From positions 2,240,501 to 2,304,500 of the forward strand of contig CM048576.1 in the NCBI GenBank assembly GCA_026413225.1: 64,000 nucleotides of DNA, read 5' to 3'. This document shows, piece after piece, positions 25,501 to 38,100 of the stretch. The notes under the pieces were generated by a model. It had not been told where the DNA came from, did not search any database, and saw nothing but the letters and a program-made list of their open reading frames with translations. This stretch comes from Otis tarda. Taxonomy: Eukaryota; Chordata; Aves; Otidiformes; Otididae. A program made the translations under genes and the position numbers. How positions within the stretch are numbered: the first letter of the stretch is position 1; every line of letters starts with the position of its first letter.

Positions 25501-28500
25501 GTTCAGTCACCTGGCCTCTGCTAATTATTTGACTGTACACGGTGCCTAGGAGCCACCAGGTCACGCAGCGGGACCCTTCTGTGCTAAATAACCTAGAAAC
25601 TCCGAACGCAGTGACGGTTCTTACCCTAAAAACTTGCCGGTCTAAGATGGGAGACAGCAGATGGATATCTATCTGGAATGACAGGGAGTGTGCGAGATAC
25701 AATGAGACAATGCTGGTTAGCGTGACAGGCGTCAGTCACGGCACGTCAGCAGCAGAGGTGCTGCCAACTGCTTGTGAAAGCTTTGTGGGTGGGCCTGCTG
25801 GGCACCGCGGGCGTGGAGGGGGTCCCTCGGAGATCACAGACCCCTGTGCAGTGCTTTCATACCTTTGTCTGTAATAGGCACCCCCAGTCTGATCTAGGGA
25901 GTCTTTATTCCTTAATCATCCCAGGGACGTTTTTCTTTTTTAACAAATGAGCTGTCACTGCCAACAGACCCAGAACTGGACCCAAGTCTCCATCCTTTTT
26001 TGGGATAGGAAAAAATTTTGAATAATAACCTTTGTCTTTGCTTTCCGTCTGCACTGCTCCACCACTCACAGCCACGGAAAAAAGAAGGATCTCGATATTT
26101 AGCAGTGCCCAGGCAAGGAGTCCAGGAATAAGGGACAGGAGCTGAGGGAGAGGAGCAACTTTATTTATTATCTGCTACCCGCTGTGCCTCTTTTTTTTAA
26201 ATCTACATGGCTGTCCAGTGCTGGGATGAATAACACAGATGGTCTCCCAAGGATGGGAAAAGAGATTGGATTGAAATTAGATCTCTGTTCTTGGGCACTG
26301 CGTGCCACACTAGCTAACAAGAACGCGCTGGCTGGAAATCAGTGTGTTTCCAGCAGGCCAGGGGAGGTGCGCAGGTTGCTCTTGGAGGGGTGTACGGAAG
26401 ATTAAAGGTGTTTATTCCATGGCCAGTTGTGCAATCTTTGCTCTGCGGTCCCTGCTGTAAATAACTATTGGAAAGAAGCTGCGTTAAAAGCTGGAGATAG
26501 GAAACAGTGGTTGTGGAGCAACACAGGGAGGAAGGAGAGGAAAGCAAAGGTTGTTTCCAGGCAGGAGGGGAAAAAAAATGGTTCTGTCAGACAGGCTGCA
26601 GTGTCAGTGCTGTCCCACAGGAGCTGCAGGTCAGAGACGGAGAGGAAGCAGGGATTGCTGGCCAGGATTTGAAGCAGACTGCATTTCTTTTTTTTTTGGC
26701 TAGGCTGTGGAGATCTTACAAGGGTCCTTGTTGTGAATTGAATGCTGTCTGCTGCTGGCAAACTCTGAGTGCAGCTTTGCAGGTTCAGCTTCGCCTTTCT
26801 GCGTTCAGCTGATGCCAGCAGCCTCCGTTTCCCAGTTGCTGCTTTGCTTACCCGTTTGACGAGGAGGAGAGCCCAGGCGAGCGGCAGAGGAGGACAAAAG
26901 TAGGCTGTGGGCTGGGGTCCTCTTTCCCTGAGGTCGAAGCACAGGCTTTTTTTCTCATTGTGCTGGTGTGCTCCCAGCAGTTGCCACAGTTTGCTTCTGT
27001 GCAGCATAACCATACTCCTGCTTTGCAGTGAGATTTGCATTAAAAATTATGACGTGCTCAGATAGAGTCATTAAGGAGGGATCAAAGAAGTGTGCAAGAC
27101 AAGCACAGACATCTGTTCTGCAAAAATGCTGCCTTCCCTGTGTGCAGGGCTGGTGTTTGTAGTGTTTCGCAGAATTCAGCCCACAAATGCACACTCCTGC
27201 AAAAAGCTTCAGCTTTGGCCAAAGACGTATATCCTGCTTGTTTACTTTGAAAATGAAGGAGAAAACTAAGGAAGGCAGTCTTAATTGCTGAGGAGAAAGG
27301 AGAGAGTTATCGCTCCTTATCAGGAGGGAAGGGTTGGTTTAGACTGGAGTTGTAAGGAAGCGAGCGTGCTGTGTATTTCTGTGTTCTGCTGCTTCTGCGT
27401 TTCCCCCCGTACGCCCCCAAAGCAAACCCTTTTCAAGCCACTGACACAGCGTAGAGCTCTGAAGTTCTGTATTCACATGAAGTAGGTGTAACTGGGACGT
27501 ATTCTGCTTCCCAGTTTCTATTAACATCTGAGAAACAAGCTGCAGCGTGCTCAGCTAGGGAGCCCTTAAAAGAGAGAGGCTTTTAGTGGCCCCAGCTATT
27601 GAAAAATCCTCAGCGTGGGCTGGCACAAGAGGACAGACTGCAAAATAGAAGGGCACTGGAAATGAGGTGGCGCTTTGTTGGTTAAGCTTCCCACACTCGC
27701 CAGTGAAGACACCAGTGCTCGAGCTGTTAATTTTTGTGACAGACATGCAGAACTTGGAGAGTTCTTCTGGCGTTGTCTTGTCCTGAGTAGTCACCAGACC
27801 TGCTGTGCCAGTGCCATCCCCTGTACCACAGCTGGAAGCTCGACAGAGGAAAACAAGAGTTACAGGGAGAAGCAGTCTTTGTTGTTTTATACCAATGGAT
27901 GTGCTTTTGGGAGAAGAGGGCCTCCACGGCGCCTGAGAGAGCCTGCAGAAATTTGGTTTAGCACAAGCTGAGAGGAAGCAAACCTGTCATTTTGGCTTGG
28001 TGTCTCTTTTTCTTCACATTGTGTAATCTCCATTTCACGTAACAGTTACCGAAACGCTCAGAAAGGGGTCCGTGTGCTTGAAATCCTGTGACCCCCCCTA
28101 ACTCTATGTTGACCTGCCTGTTTGCTTTTTAATTTCCTGTTAGAAGACAATGAAGAAGTCCGCTATGGAGATGAATCCTTGCAGTCTCTCAGATCTGTTT
28201 TGGGTCCTGTGATTCTGAATGGCAAGGCTGGAAATGATTGGAAGGGTTTCGCAGTAGTAGAGGGCATTTTGAAGTGGACTCCCTCAGGTGACCGCTGTTT
28301 GGGGAAAGGGAGATACTTTGTCCCCCTCGCTGTTTATTCCCCTGCAAGCTCTGCTTTTTGCACAAGCCAGAGCTTCCCTGAAGCATAAAACAAACACACT
28401 GCCTGTGGAAAAAATCAAGCAATTGGCTGAGAGGAAAAGCAGGTGTTTCTGTGATCTCCCTCCCACGTTAAAGAATAGAGGGTGGAAAATGGCAGAAGCT

Positions 28501-30357
28501 GCTGTATGAAGCCACAGCCTCTCAAAACCGGTCCGTTTTAGTTAATTTAATGTAAGTATCTTTTTTTTGGCGCTTGGCTTTAACAACGCAGAAGTGGGAT
28601 CCAGTTTAAAGAAAAGCTAATAATGTGTAGTTGTGGTCTTCTGCTTATAGAGTACGTAGTTGGAGCTGTGTAAGTGCGAGTCCTGCTCCGGGTAGAGCAC
28701 AGCCCTTGGCCTTCGGCGGGGTTGAGCGTTCGCGTGTCAGCAGTGGGAAGGAGAACTGGCTGTAAGGTTTTTCTAGCACCTGGACTGCGTTCAGGTTTGT
28801 AGGTTCTGTGTGCTGGATGATGAGGAGCCTGTAACCGATGCTTGCGCGGCGCTGAGAGCCACTTGTACAGAGCCGGCTGGTTTCGCCTTTTCCTGGGTGA
28901 GTAAGGCGGTAATTGCCGCAGCGTTGCTGTAACAAAGGCTAACTGCGACGAGCGGGCTCGGAAGTGGCTCTAGGGGAGGGATGAAATGGTTTTTTGGACC
29001 CTCTCCAGCCAGCAGTTGGTCTCTACTGCCTTCGTATTATTAGCAGGAGAGATTTAAGCCCCGCGCAGGAGGTGACTGCTCACATCAGAGGCAGATTTGG
29101 TCAAACAGCTTCTTGGGAAGGTGGGGGTGCTCCTGTTTAACCAGAAGGGTTTGAGAAGTTCTTTGTTCGTCCTTCAGAAATACAACGTGCCCTGGTTTTT
29201 CAGAAAAGCAGGGATTGGGTACGAAATGGTTTGCGGATGCTTGGGTTAAACGTGCAGAGTATTGTCATGGCAACAGGAGGGAAACCCCCGCAAGGTGGGA
29301 AATAGCAACACAAACAGGGGAAGGGAAGCAGGAAGCTGCGGCTCTGAAGGAATAAAGCTGCTCCCAGCAATTCAGGTTCTAGAGGCAAAGCAGTCTGGTG
29401 AGGGGCGAGTGTTTTAAACAGCTTCCAGAGCTGTCTGTGCCAGCAGCATGGCACAACTGGTAGAGACTATTTACCTATAATACGCCCCCCTCTCCAAAAA
29501 TGTTAGGCCACCTCTTCAATGTATGTTTTTTCCACTACTCCTCCACAGATGTTGATCTATATTAAACTTCGCTGCTAAGACTGAGGGAAGCTTTTAGTAG
29601 AAGCTTCAGTTCTGCTTTAAGCAAGTTGGAGAGGGGCTTTAAATACAACGTATTGTAGCGGTGCAGAATGGTGGATGGCAGCGTGGGGCCAGCGTTTCGG
29701 AGGAAATGTGTGTGGGGCTTCTGAGGTGGTGTGGGAGACCAACGCTTGCTGGGCTCCGAAAGGTAGACGGTGACGACCGGAGCAGCTGGTGGTAGCTGGT
29801 GTAACTGCCTCTTCCCTCCAACGCGGGGTCACAGTGAGGGTGGCAGGAATTTGCATTTCCACCGTGAGCCTGGCAAATAACTCCACACTGGCCAAGGATG
29901 TTAGTACAGTGATGACCAAGAACCAGAGTAAGGAGCTTGGTCTGGGGGGAAAACACGCATGTGGTTCTCCGGTTGTGAAGGAACAGCCTTACCTCGCTGC
30001 GAAGGTTGATGAGCCTTTCGAGGAAGGGGGCTGATAACTACGTGGAAGGAGCAGGTTAATGTCCCAAGACAGGACACTGTAAAATGGGTAATTTCTGCGC
30101 GCTGTGCGTTTTGCCTGCCTAAACGAAGTTTTATGCAAACCTCCTTTCGGCTGTGAACGCGCCATTAGGCGCCGGGGTAGATGGTTAAAGTGCACTATTG
30201 ATTTAATGCGCAAGAATATTTGTTAGTGCAGGGAAGAGACGCAGCTAATGACTTCTCTTGGCCTCTTCAGATTTTAGTCTGGCATACGAGGACAGAAAAG
30301 CCTGTGCTGGTGAATGAGGGAAAGAAAGGATTCACAGATCCCAATGTGGAAATCTGA
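19438..30357 (+). CDS. B3GAT1: Galactosylgalactosylxylosylprotein 3-beta-glucuronosyltransferase 1 (GlcAT-P)
   Basis: Complete coding region in four exons: 19438-19549, 22381-22889, 25140-25436 and 30271-30357. The parts join in phase to 334 residues, the human length. The enzyme transfers glucuronic acid from UDP-GlcA to terminal Gal-beta-1,4-GlcNAc on glycoproteins. It thus makes the precursor of the sulfated HNK-1 (CD57) epitope, chiefly in the nervous system. It is a type II Golgi membrane protein (GT43). Seen here are a short basic N-terminus (MPKRRD), a membrane anchor at residues 7-23, the metal-binding DDD motif at 195-197, and the GGYQESS segment with the catalytic base Glu284. C-terminal WHTRTEKP follows at 310-317. 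N-glycosylation sequons (NYT, NNS, NCT) are present. The DXD and Glu roles come from knowledge of the human enzyme. The gene converges with GLB1L2. The paralogues B3GAT2 and B3GAT3 are excluded by the near-identical N- and C-termini. Confidence 0.97.
19550..22380 (+). other. B3GAT1: B3GAT1 intron
   Basis: Begins GTGAGAG and ends CTTGCTCAG. No other gene or repeat was recognised in it. Confidence 0.8.
22381..22889 (+). CDS. B3GAT1: B3GAT1 coding exon (UDP-binding half of catalytic domain)
   Basis: 509 nt after CTTGCTCAG, with donor GAG|GTAAGA. Codes residues 38-207: the stem, the PTIHVITPTYSRPVQKAEL start of the catalytic fold, and the YFADDDNTY metal-binding motif near the end. Ends in phase 0. 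The variable stem (DDGGDSRRDLAAGLDSKEY) is the part least like the human protein. Confidence 0.97.
22890..25139 (+). other. B3GAT1: B3GAT1 intron
   Basis: Begins GTAAGAC and ends TTGCCTCCAG. Nothing else was recognised in it. Confidence 0.8.
25140..25436 (+). CDS. B3GAT1: B3GAT1 coding exon (acceptor-binding half, catalytic Glu)
   Basis: 297 nt, phase 0 at both ends, donor AAG|GTACGG. Codes residues 208-306, including WPVAFVGGLRYE, the FDPHRPFAIDMAGFAVN segment and GGYQESSLLREL with Glu284. Confidence 0.97.
25437..30270 (+). other. B3GAT1: B3GAT1 last coding intron
   Basis: 4.8 kb from GTACGG to GCCTCTTCAG. It holds one exon-like open stretch at 28143-28286 (acceptor CTGTTAG, donor CAG|GTGACC). 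Spliced in from the preceding exon this would hit a stop, so it is not taken as coding. No other gene was recognised. Confidence 0.7.
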
Positions 30358-30388
30358 CTGAGCGTGGCTGAGCGGAGACCAACACCAG
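30271..30388 (+). CDS. B3GAT1: B3GAT1 last coding exon and start of 3' UTR
   Basis: Codes residues 307-334 (ILVWHTRTEKPVLVNEGKKG and eight more, ending NVEI), with stop TGA at 30355-30357. A perfect donor CAG|GTAAGA follows at 30389, 31 nt after the stop. The exon may therefore end at 30388 with the 3' UTR continuing in a further exon; the acceptor-like GTTGCAG at 31605-31611 is one candidate. Confidence 0.93.
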
Positions 30389-33300
30389 GTAAGACATGAG
30401 GAGGAACAGTGAAAAAGGAAAATGCTAGATAATGACAGGAAAAAGTTAGGAGCTCGTTTGAATGTGCTTTTTGATTTCCATTCTTCACATCTCTGACCTT
30501 CCCTCACTGCAAAATTCCTTGAGACCATTAGTTAATCTTTCTTTTTTATCTTTAAGACAAGCTGCTAAAGGGGAAATACCTGGTGAGAGGTTGGGGGGAA
30601 GAAGAGAAATCCAGGGAGTGAGAGTTTCGGCAGAAGTTACATTGTTAGAAAAACAAACCCTTGTCTAACCAAGAAGGCTGCCTTATTAACTGTACGAACG
30701 CAGCTAAAGCACAGGGGTGAAGGATGAGGATTCATCCGCCTGCAGACACCTGAGGAAAGCTAAGGCAATACCAGTGACAGCATTTTTAAGTCAGGCAGAA
30801 GCTTTCACTGAGGGAAGGGTTTAATTTATATCCACATCAAAGCCACACAAAGCCAGTGACAGGTAAGAGAGGGTGTGGACTGAACCCCACGAGGCGTTTG
30901 TTTACCTGAGGTGAGCACGTAGTGCTCCTTCAGTGGAGAGGAGGGAAGAACCCACGCGCTGATGGCTGACCTCCTGCTCGTTTGTTCGTGCCCTGGTGTC
31001 TCGCCTTTAATTACCTGAGCGCCCCGGTGCATTTTAGCCCTCTGTATTTCCAGCGTGCGCTCTGCAGTCGGTGTACCAGAGTGAAGGTTGTGCTGTTTGC
31101 GTGTATCTGCGTCCAGGCTGTGTTGCTGCGTTTCGTTGTTATGGGGAAGACAATAAAAGCACAACTCCCTTTAACTGGAGTGCAGAACCAGGCCTGGAGG
31201 GGAGAGGGGGTTGCTGCTCATTCTCTTTTCCTCTCGAATACGGAGAAGAGCGAGCAGCAAAGGAAAGGGGTAGGTTTGCTCAGCAGCGGTGTATTTTTAA
31301 CAGCAACGAGCTCTCTTATAGCACATTCCCTCGGGCTAGCTGGACGGAGCCCTGCCTGCTGCGGCGGCCTTTGGCAGGACGGCAGAGGAAAGCCTGCACT
31401 GCACATTATCTGCGCTATATATAGCGGCTTTGCAGAGAGGCCATAGCTCTTCGGCGCTGTCACAACTGCTTTTCACCAACACCCAGTTGCCTAGCAGCAG
31501 TACTCGCAGCTCTGCAGTCTGAGATGGGTTTTGGGATAGTTCCAAGGGGTGGCAGCTGACTGCAGCGAGGCAGGAGGGCGATATACAATGCCGGTTGTGT
31601 CTCTGTTGCAGAAGATTTCTTCACGCGCAGCCTGCAAGGTTCCTCTCCAGCCATGCAGTAGCCAGGACCTCTGCTGACTTCCAAGAGTTTTAGCCTACTG
31701 AAAACAAGCTACACTGCACACATGAACTGCCCGGATTCCCCTGCCCTTCCTCCTGGACTCTGAGCAGAACCAGACGCTCTGGAGGTGGAGAAAAAGCACA
31801 GAAAATACAGAACTGACATCAATTTCAGTACAAGACCAGCTGCCTCGCGAGATGCTCGGTTTGGGAGGAGCGCATGCAGGGCACCACGGACTGAAGACAC
31901 AGCCCAGCTGGAGTGGTGGTCTAGACTGGGGGGGCTGGTTTACAGGACCTGAAGGCAAGGGTGAGAATGCCCTCAGGAGCGCGTTGGGCCCTGCTGACTT
32001 GTTTTTCCTGAGACACGCGTACCCTGTGGCCATGTGTGCAACAGCCCAAGCGGCTCTCCGTCCTTGGAGGGGACAGCTGCCTTCTGAGATGGCACCTGAG
32101 CCCTTAATTTTAAACCTACTTTAATCGGTGTTTGTTACGCTGCACAACACAGGAAGCTTCTGGGGGAGGGTGAAAAGCAAGGCAGGTTTGATCAAACCCA
32201 TTAACTAGCTCTGTTCTCTTTGTATTTCCTCTCCTTTCCCTTCATTACTTTCATGGTTTGGAGGGCACTCTGAGATACCTCTGTGTTCCTGGGTGGAGTT
32301 ACGTTTACAGCACGTGATGCTCTAGTCATCCACGCTAAAATAACTGGGAGTGGGTTTTAATGAGATTGTTGTGGCCGTACGCCACCGTTCTCCATCCAGG
32401 CTCTGGTCCTGGTTCTGTTCAGCTCAGGTTTGGTTCACGTGAGCATTAGGCGTGGGATTCTCTGAAGGGTGCCTCCTACCCAAAGCCAAATTTCCACTCT
32501 TAAAAAATAAACTGCTTCAAACTAGGGATTGAAAGATAAAAGCTGACTGTAGTGCATTTACCATTCTACTGGAATGTATCCTTCAGCCCCAGCCCCTTTT
32601 TTCAGGGCCACGCTCTTGTACTGCGGAGCTTCTGGCGTGAAAAGCCACGCTGGAGCAGTTAGAGTTAACTTCTCATGGATAGAGCAGCACCCTTGCGAAG
32701 GGGATCCTGTGCTTAGTGCTCTGTTTCTTCAGCACCTGGTTTGAGGTAGGTTGGAAAACTCTCTGTGTAGAGCATTGCTTGCCTCTTCCCTGTTCTGTAA
32801 CATCGAAGGACCTGGGAGAGCACCGATGAAAGGCTCTGCTCTGATCAAACCGTATTTTGCTTCTCAGCGAGGCGCGCGGGACTGAGCGGTGCAAAAGAGG
32901 AGCCCGGGTGCTACCATCCTGGTTGACTCTGTATTTGAGATTGGCAAACTTGCTGAGGAAGAAATTGAGGTACAGCATTCCCCTTCTCCCCACCTCCAGC
33001 CCCTTAAAAAACCCCAAAACTTACCTCCCCCTTCATCATTGTCGTCAAACCTTTGATGAACCCCCACTGTCCCAATTCTTTCAAAAAGGTCTGAAGCACA
33101 ATTTTACCTTTGAATTGAGGGAGAATGTAGTCCTGGAAATAGACTTTGTTATTTTTAGCCCTAACACTCAGAACTATTAAAATGCGATAGATTTGATTGT
33201 TAGCTTCACAGTGCAGAAGCCTCCCCTTGGACTAATAACATTGTGTATTTCCTAATATTTAAAAAAAAAAAAACCAAACAATTTTAAAGTTATTTTCTCC

Positions 33301-35071
33301 CACTGTATATCAAAACCATTGGGGAAAAGGTGTTCTTTATTTCCCAGCCATAGAAGCCTTGCTATGTAGCCTTTACAAAAATGTTCCTTCAGATGCGTTG
33401 GCTGAAGCACCACTTGGAGAGAACGCGTTTGATGCTACCGGCCGCCGGCTGCTCCGTGGGAAGGGGCGTTGTTATCTCATATTAAACCAGTAGCTCTCTG
33501 CACTCAAGCAGATTTATCCTGTTATCGTACTAGCCTTCCACGTTCACTTCAGTCTGCAAAGCCTCGAGTGGAAAGAGAGATTTTTAAAGGACTACAAAGT
33601 TTTCATCCCATTTAGTTCCCAACTGCTGTCCTCTCCTAGCTGCATGTTTTGTTTCACTGATCTTAATTCCAGTCCCTGCTGGGTTGTAACCTTCCCTTCT
33701 TGGAAGGAAATAACTTTCAGAAAAATGCAAAAGATTTGAGTTCTGAAAATAACCCTGCGTAAATGCTCCACTCTCCTCAAAATTGGGCCCTTCCAGCTGG
33801 CACAGAGGCTACCACGGCCCTGGGGAGCAGAGATACGGACCAGCTCTGGCCAGGAGGGAGCGTGTTACGGCTGCACTGTCTGTTCTCAGTTTTAAACAAA
33901 CTGTATTTAAAATTTGTTAAATAAAATTATGGTTTCTAAGAGCCAGAATACCCCGCAACTCCGTTATCAGAGACAGTGCACGTTTGGTCTTTCTCTCACA
34001 GCTTGAATCCTCTGGTTACTGGAACAGAAAGCAGGGGCTGAGCAACTTCTTGGAGATTCTCAGTTTTGCAGCTGGAATTTGATCTCTCCCTAAAGAGACA
34101 GCAGCTCCTCAGTGACTGCGGAGCTGGTGAGTTAAAAAAAAACATGTCATGTTTTCCTAAGTCCTGTGCTTCTGTTTTGAGGGACAAAAAGAAAATAGGA
34201 CCCAAGATTTCACAGCAGGTTTAAGTAGAAAGTATGGATGTGCTCTCCCATTTGCAACTATGTATGCAACCATTTACTTCTTCCCCAACCAAAATGTGAT
34301 CCCTGCTCATTTTACAAGGGGGAATTTCATCTTTAGGTGCTTTGCAGTGAGAGCAGGGACGACTGGAACTTGTCTTTTTCTCCTCCTGCTTGGAAGTTCT
34401 CATTCCTGCCTGGCCTGAAACAGAATGATATATTTCACAGAGGACAAAACACATTTCACTTTTAAAAACTTTTTTTTTTTCCTTTTTGAGAGAGAGACAA
34501 CCTCCATAATAAAACTCAGTGGAAAAAAAAGCTTGAATTAACGTCATTTGACAACCGACTTGGCTTCCAACAAGTGAACAAGTAATGGCCTCTGCAGAGC
34601 GAGTTGCTGAATTCTGCCTGGAAGCGCAACAAAATGGTTTTCCACACCTGGTTACTCACATGTTCACCAACTATTTTCTCCCTATCTAATTATAGAAACG
34701 AGGAGGCCTGTAATAACACATTTTTCAAGTCACTGGAGAGCTGGGCTCTGCTTTCAGTTCAGATGGCTTCAGTCCTTTCTCTCTCTCCTGCCTCCAGCAC
34801 CTTTGTATTCCCCCACATTCACCAGTCGGTCCACAGCATCATGCACAGCCATCCAAGCTGTGAGTCCTCGGTGGTGCTTCCGCATCCATCCATGAAACAA
34901 CGGGCTCTGGGTCTTCCGGGGCCCATTCTCTCTTCTGAACTTACGGCCGAAGAGCAAACCCTTTACCTGGGTCTAGTGGAAATTAACGTGCCCAAGCGCC
35001 TGGGCCATCGCGTCCCCAGACATGCAACCAGGAATATTCAAGATGAACCGAACATGGGAAAGAAGCTCTCA
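30389..35071. other. Region between B3GAT1 and GLB1L2 stops (3' UTRs and intergenic)
   Basis: No protein-coding gene is recognised. It should contain both 3' UTRs. Plus-strand AATAAA signals that B3GAT1 could use lie at 31152-31157, 32506-32511 and 33920-33925. The first minus-strand AATAAA after the GLB1L2 stop reads 33341 to 33336. Confidence 0.6.
33336..33341 (-). terminator. GLB1L2: Candidate GLB1L2 poly(A) signal
   Basis: AATAAA on the minus strand, the first such hexamer found downstream of the GLB1L2 stop. Use would give a 3' UTR of about 1.75 kb. Chosen by position only. Confidence 0.3.
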
Positions 35072-35158
35072 TCAGTCCACGTACTGGGTCCTTCCTAAAT
35101 AAGGTATGTCGACAGATTGTATGATCCGTCCTGCAGTGCGTTCTTCAAAAATGACAAT
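35072..35158 (-). CDS. GLB1L2: GLB1L2 exon 19 (last coding)
   Basis: Acceptor CTCCTGCAG, then 28 codons beginning [10 protein letters not shown] and ending GRTQYVD, with TGA at 35074-35072. The end matches the FEE...PxLGRxQY terminus of GLB1L2-type proteins. Confidence 0.93.
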   Translation of the reverse strand: MVIFEERTAGRIIQSVDIPYLGRTQYVD

Positions 35159-38100
35159 CTGCAGGAGAGAGGGATATGTAAACTTCCTTCATACAAAGGC
35201 TGAGTTACTTTAAATAGTTTTAGGAGGAAAAGGCAGATGATCACAGCAGGGAAAGGAAACATCATGTAAAGAGATCAGTCAATAACGGTCTGAACAGTAA
35301 CTGAGATTCTTCTTCAGCACCACACGATGCAGAAAATAAACCAGCACCACGTCAGGTTTGTCTTGATTTTGGAATTGATGCAGTGCTTTGAAGTTTAGCT
35401 GCCACCCTTGTGATGGCATAATGGTTGTCAGAGCCCCACTATCAGCTTCAGAGCAGCGCCTTCCCTAATTTTTCACAGACCTCAGGAGATAACGGTTTCC
35501 TTCCTCTGAAGAGCGCTGGATTTCAGCTAGATAGGTAATTAATATACTGTATGTGGCTGGCTCTTTGGGGCATGACTCAAGAACAGGAGCTTTTAATAAT
35601 ACAAACAAACAAAGAGAACTCCCGGCGAAGCCTCTCACCTCATTGCTCCCTTTCCATAACCAGGGGCCGGGAAGGTAGAGTGTTTCCTGAGGTCCGATCT
35701 TCCAGTAGCGGCCCAGGTTCTGACCGTTGACAAACACCACTCCTTTTTCCCAGCCCTAGAATTGGGACAGTACACAGAATTACTGATGCAGCTGTATTGC
35801 CCAGTTAGCGTCCCCACAGGAAACTAAGTCTGCTTTCACACTTGCGTTCTTTCAGGCCGCTTTCTGCAGGTTTTCTGCTTGCTTTCCCCGTGCAACTCCC
35901 TGAAGCCGTGAACATTTAAGTAAGCCCTGTTGAACAGAAGTTATCCTTAATGTACTAATTAAAAGCATAAAGCTTTCCAAAATGTGCAATTTGTGACTCA
36001 TGCTTGTAGAGAAAACCTAATCCTTTTGAAGAGACATATCTTTGTTTCTCCCCAAGCACAGAATATCTTCCGTCACCCATTTCCCAGGTGACAGAAACAC
36101 CGCACTGCTGCTGACGAGCGTAATTTGCGACAACGCGTAAATTGAAAAGTGAGCGGTACAACAATGATTGGCATGAACCTTGGCTCTTAAAAGGAGTGAA
36201 ACTGGAGGAAAAAATCTAGTAATACTTAATATTTCATCTTAAGTTCTAATGGGAGGATGAAAAACAGGACTTGCCTGTAGCTTCAAGAAAGTGTCCTGTG
36301 GCTGATGCTCTATCCACAGCCTTCCGCGAAAAAAAGCCGGACCGACAAAGTAATCTGGGACTGCGCTCCATCCAGCAGTATGTCGCAAGCTGTAAGAGAA
36401 TAACCCAGCACAGCTAACAGCAGGGAAGCACCTGGCAGCACTGAGAGACGCAACACTGGTCTCAAAGATCATTTCAAACGGCTGCTTACAAGGGTGGATG
36501 GATGTTGTTACGACAGGATTGCTATTTCCTTGCATGCCTGAAATTGGAAGCAGTTGCTTTCTACTGGTCGGGCCTGAAGGTAATATTCTTCACGCTGCCA
36601 AGGGATGAAGTGTTTAGCTTCTGTAAACATTCAAGGCAAGCACCTAGCTGATCTCTCCCCTCCACTTAAGGTAAGCGTACTGGTGGTCCATGGCTCGGTT
36701 TTCATTGTCCTGTGCTTGCCTCATCACCGAGAGGCCAATTTCTGGTGCGAGAAAAGGACAGATGTGGCTATCACCGTACTTCAGAGCAATGTAAAAATCT
36801 CTGCTTTGTGTTGGCTGCTGAAGTGCCCGTCCTCCTTCAGACGTGACCGTGCCATGGTGCAAGCTTTAAATGCACCATGTGTGTGGCTTGCACAGGCTAA
36901 AGGAAAACCTGCAGGATCGATAGGATTCAAAGCAGACATTCCTGCCCGCGTTCCTGTGGAGGAACATGAACACAGCCTTGCAAGTTTGCAGTAATTAGGG
37001 GCAATCTGGCATTATTTCTTACCTGTGGCAACAATTTGGGAGCAGGGGACAAACAGAAGAGAAAATAAGGCATGTAGAATTCCCACAGAAGCCTTGAGCT
37101 TCTGTCAGAACACGTTCCTTCCGGCCCTTACGAACCGCATCTCTTCCATTCAGGGAAGTTATTGATCCAGTGCAGCTTGGCTGCTACTGAATTATTCAAC
37201 TACAAGCCTACCGACAATTCCTTTCACAATACCCAGCTCCATCCTCCCACGCACTCCTCTAAGCTCGTTGTGTTTCATTGCTACTGGTCAATGGCCAGTG
37301 ACTGACTGGCTAATCTTGCTTTTGTTTGGGCGTGGCAGTTCACTTGCTTTAATGTTCCTCACTGGAAATAGTCTTCTAAAACCCTGCAGGCAAAGGTCAT
37401 GCGAGTTACACATCACTAAGAAACCTTCAAGCAGCCTCCCCAGCACTTATTAAGGTTGTCCTTAGAAATTTCAAAATGCAGACTTTTTATTCTTCTAAAA
37501 GCCACTTCAGTTTAACATGGCCTCTCTCTGCTTCCTACCCAAAATGCAGGAGCTGTGCTATCTTGGGGAATGCACGTGTGTTACTTTCAGGTATTAACAG
37601 CATAACTGAAAATAGTCTCTCTGCATCATGGCCAGAGTCTATAGGGCATCTGTTCCCTCAAACGTTTGCTGAGGTTTTCTATGTCTACCAACAGAGGCTC
37701 CTTGACTTACCCCTGCTAGATTTCTTCTTCAGTCTTTCTGGAATTCAAGCAAAACAACTTAAAAGAGAGAAAGCCATCTGGACTTGTTAATGTCCTATTA
37801 GCAGCTTCCTAGAATTAATCCGTTCCTTGCGAGCTTGAATTACTAAATGTATCAGCCTTATAGCTAATTTCAAGAAAGACACAAACTTCTCCAAGACGTG
37901 GGTGTGTTGGGACCCAACCCCTTTGGGTAAGCCACACTTTTACCTTCCCTATCTAACCCTGCTGTACAGGGTTAGAGGAAATCTTTAAATCCTCCACAGT
38001 GGGAATCCATTTCACCCCTAAATAATGGTATGGATCAAGTGGCACAATTTTCTGCACTATTTTGGGCAAAAGAATCAGAAAGGAACTTCCTCGTGCAAAA

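Noticed and set aside
36239..36274. Reading on past GLB1L2 exon 17 to a nearby stop as the normal gene end
   Set aside because: Exons 18 and 19 follow in phase with clear GH35 homology and bring the total to exactly 636 residues, so a GC-AG splice is the better explanation.
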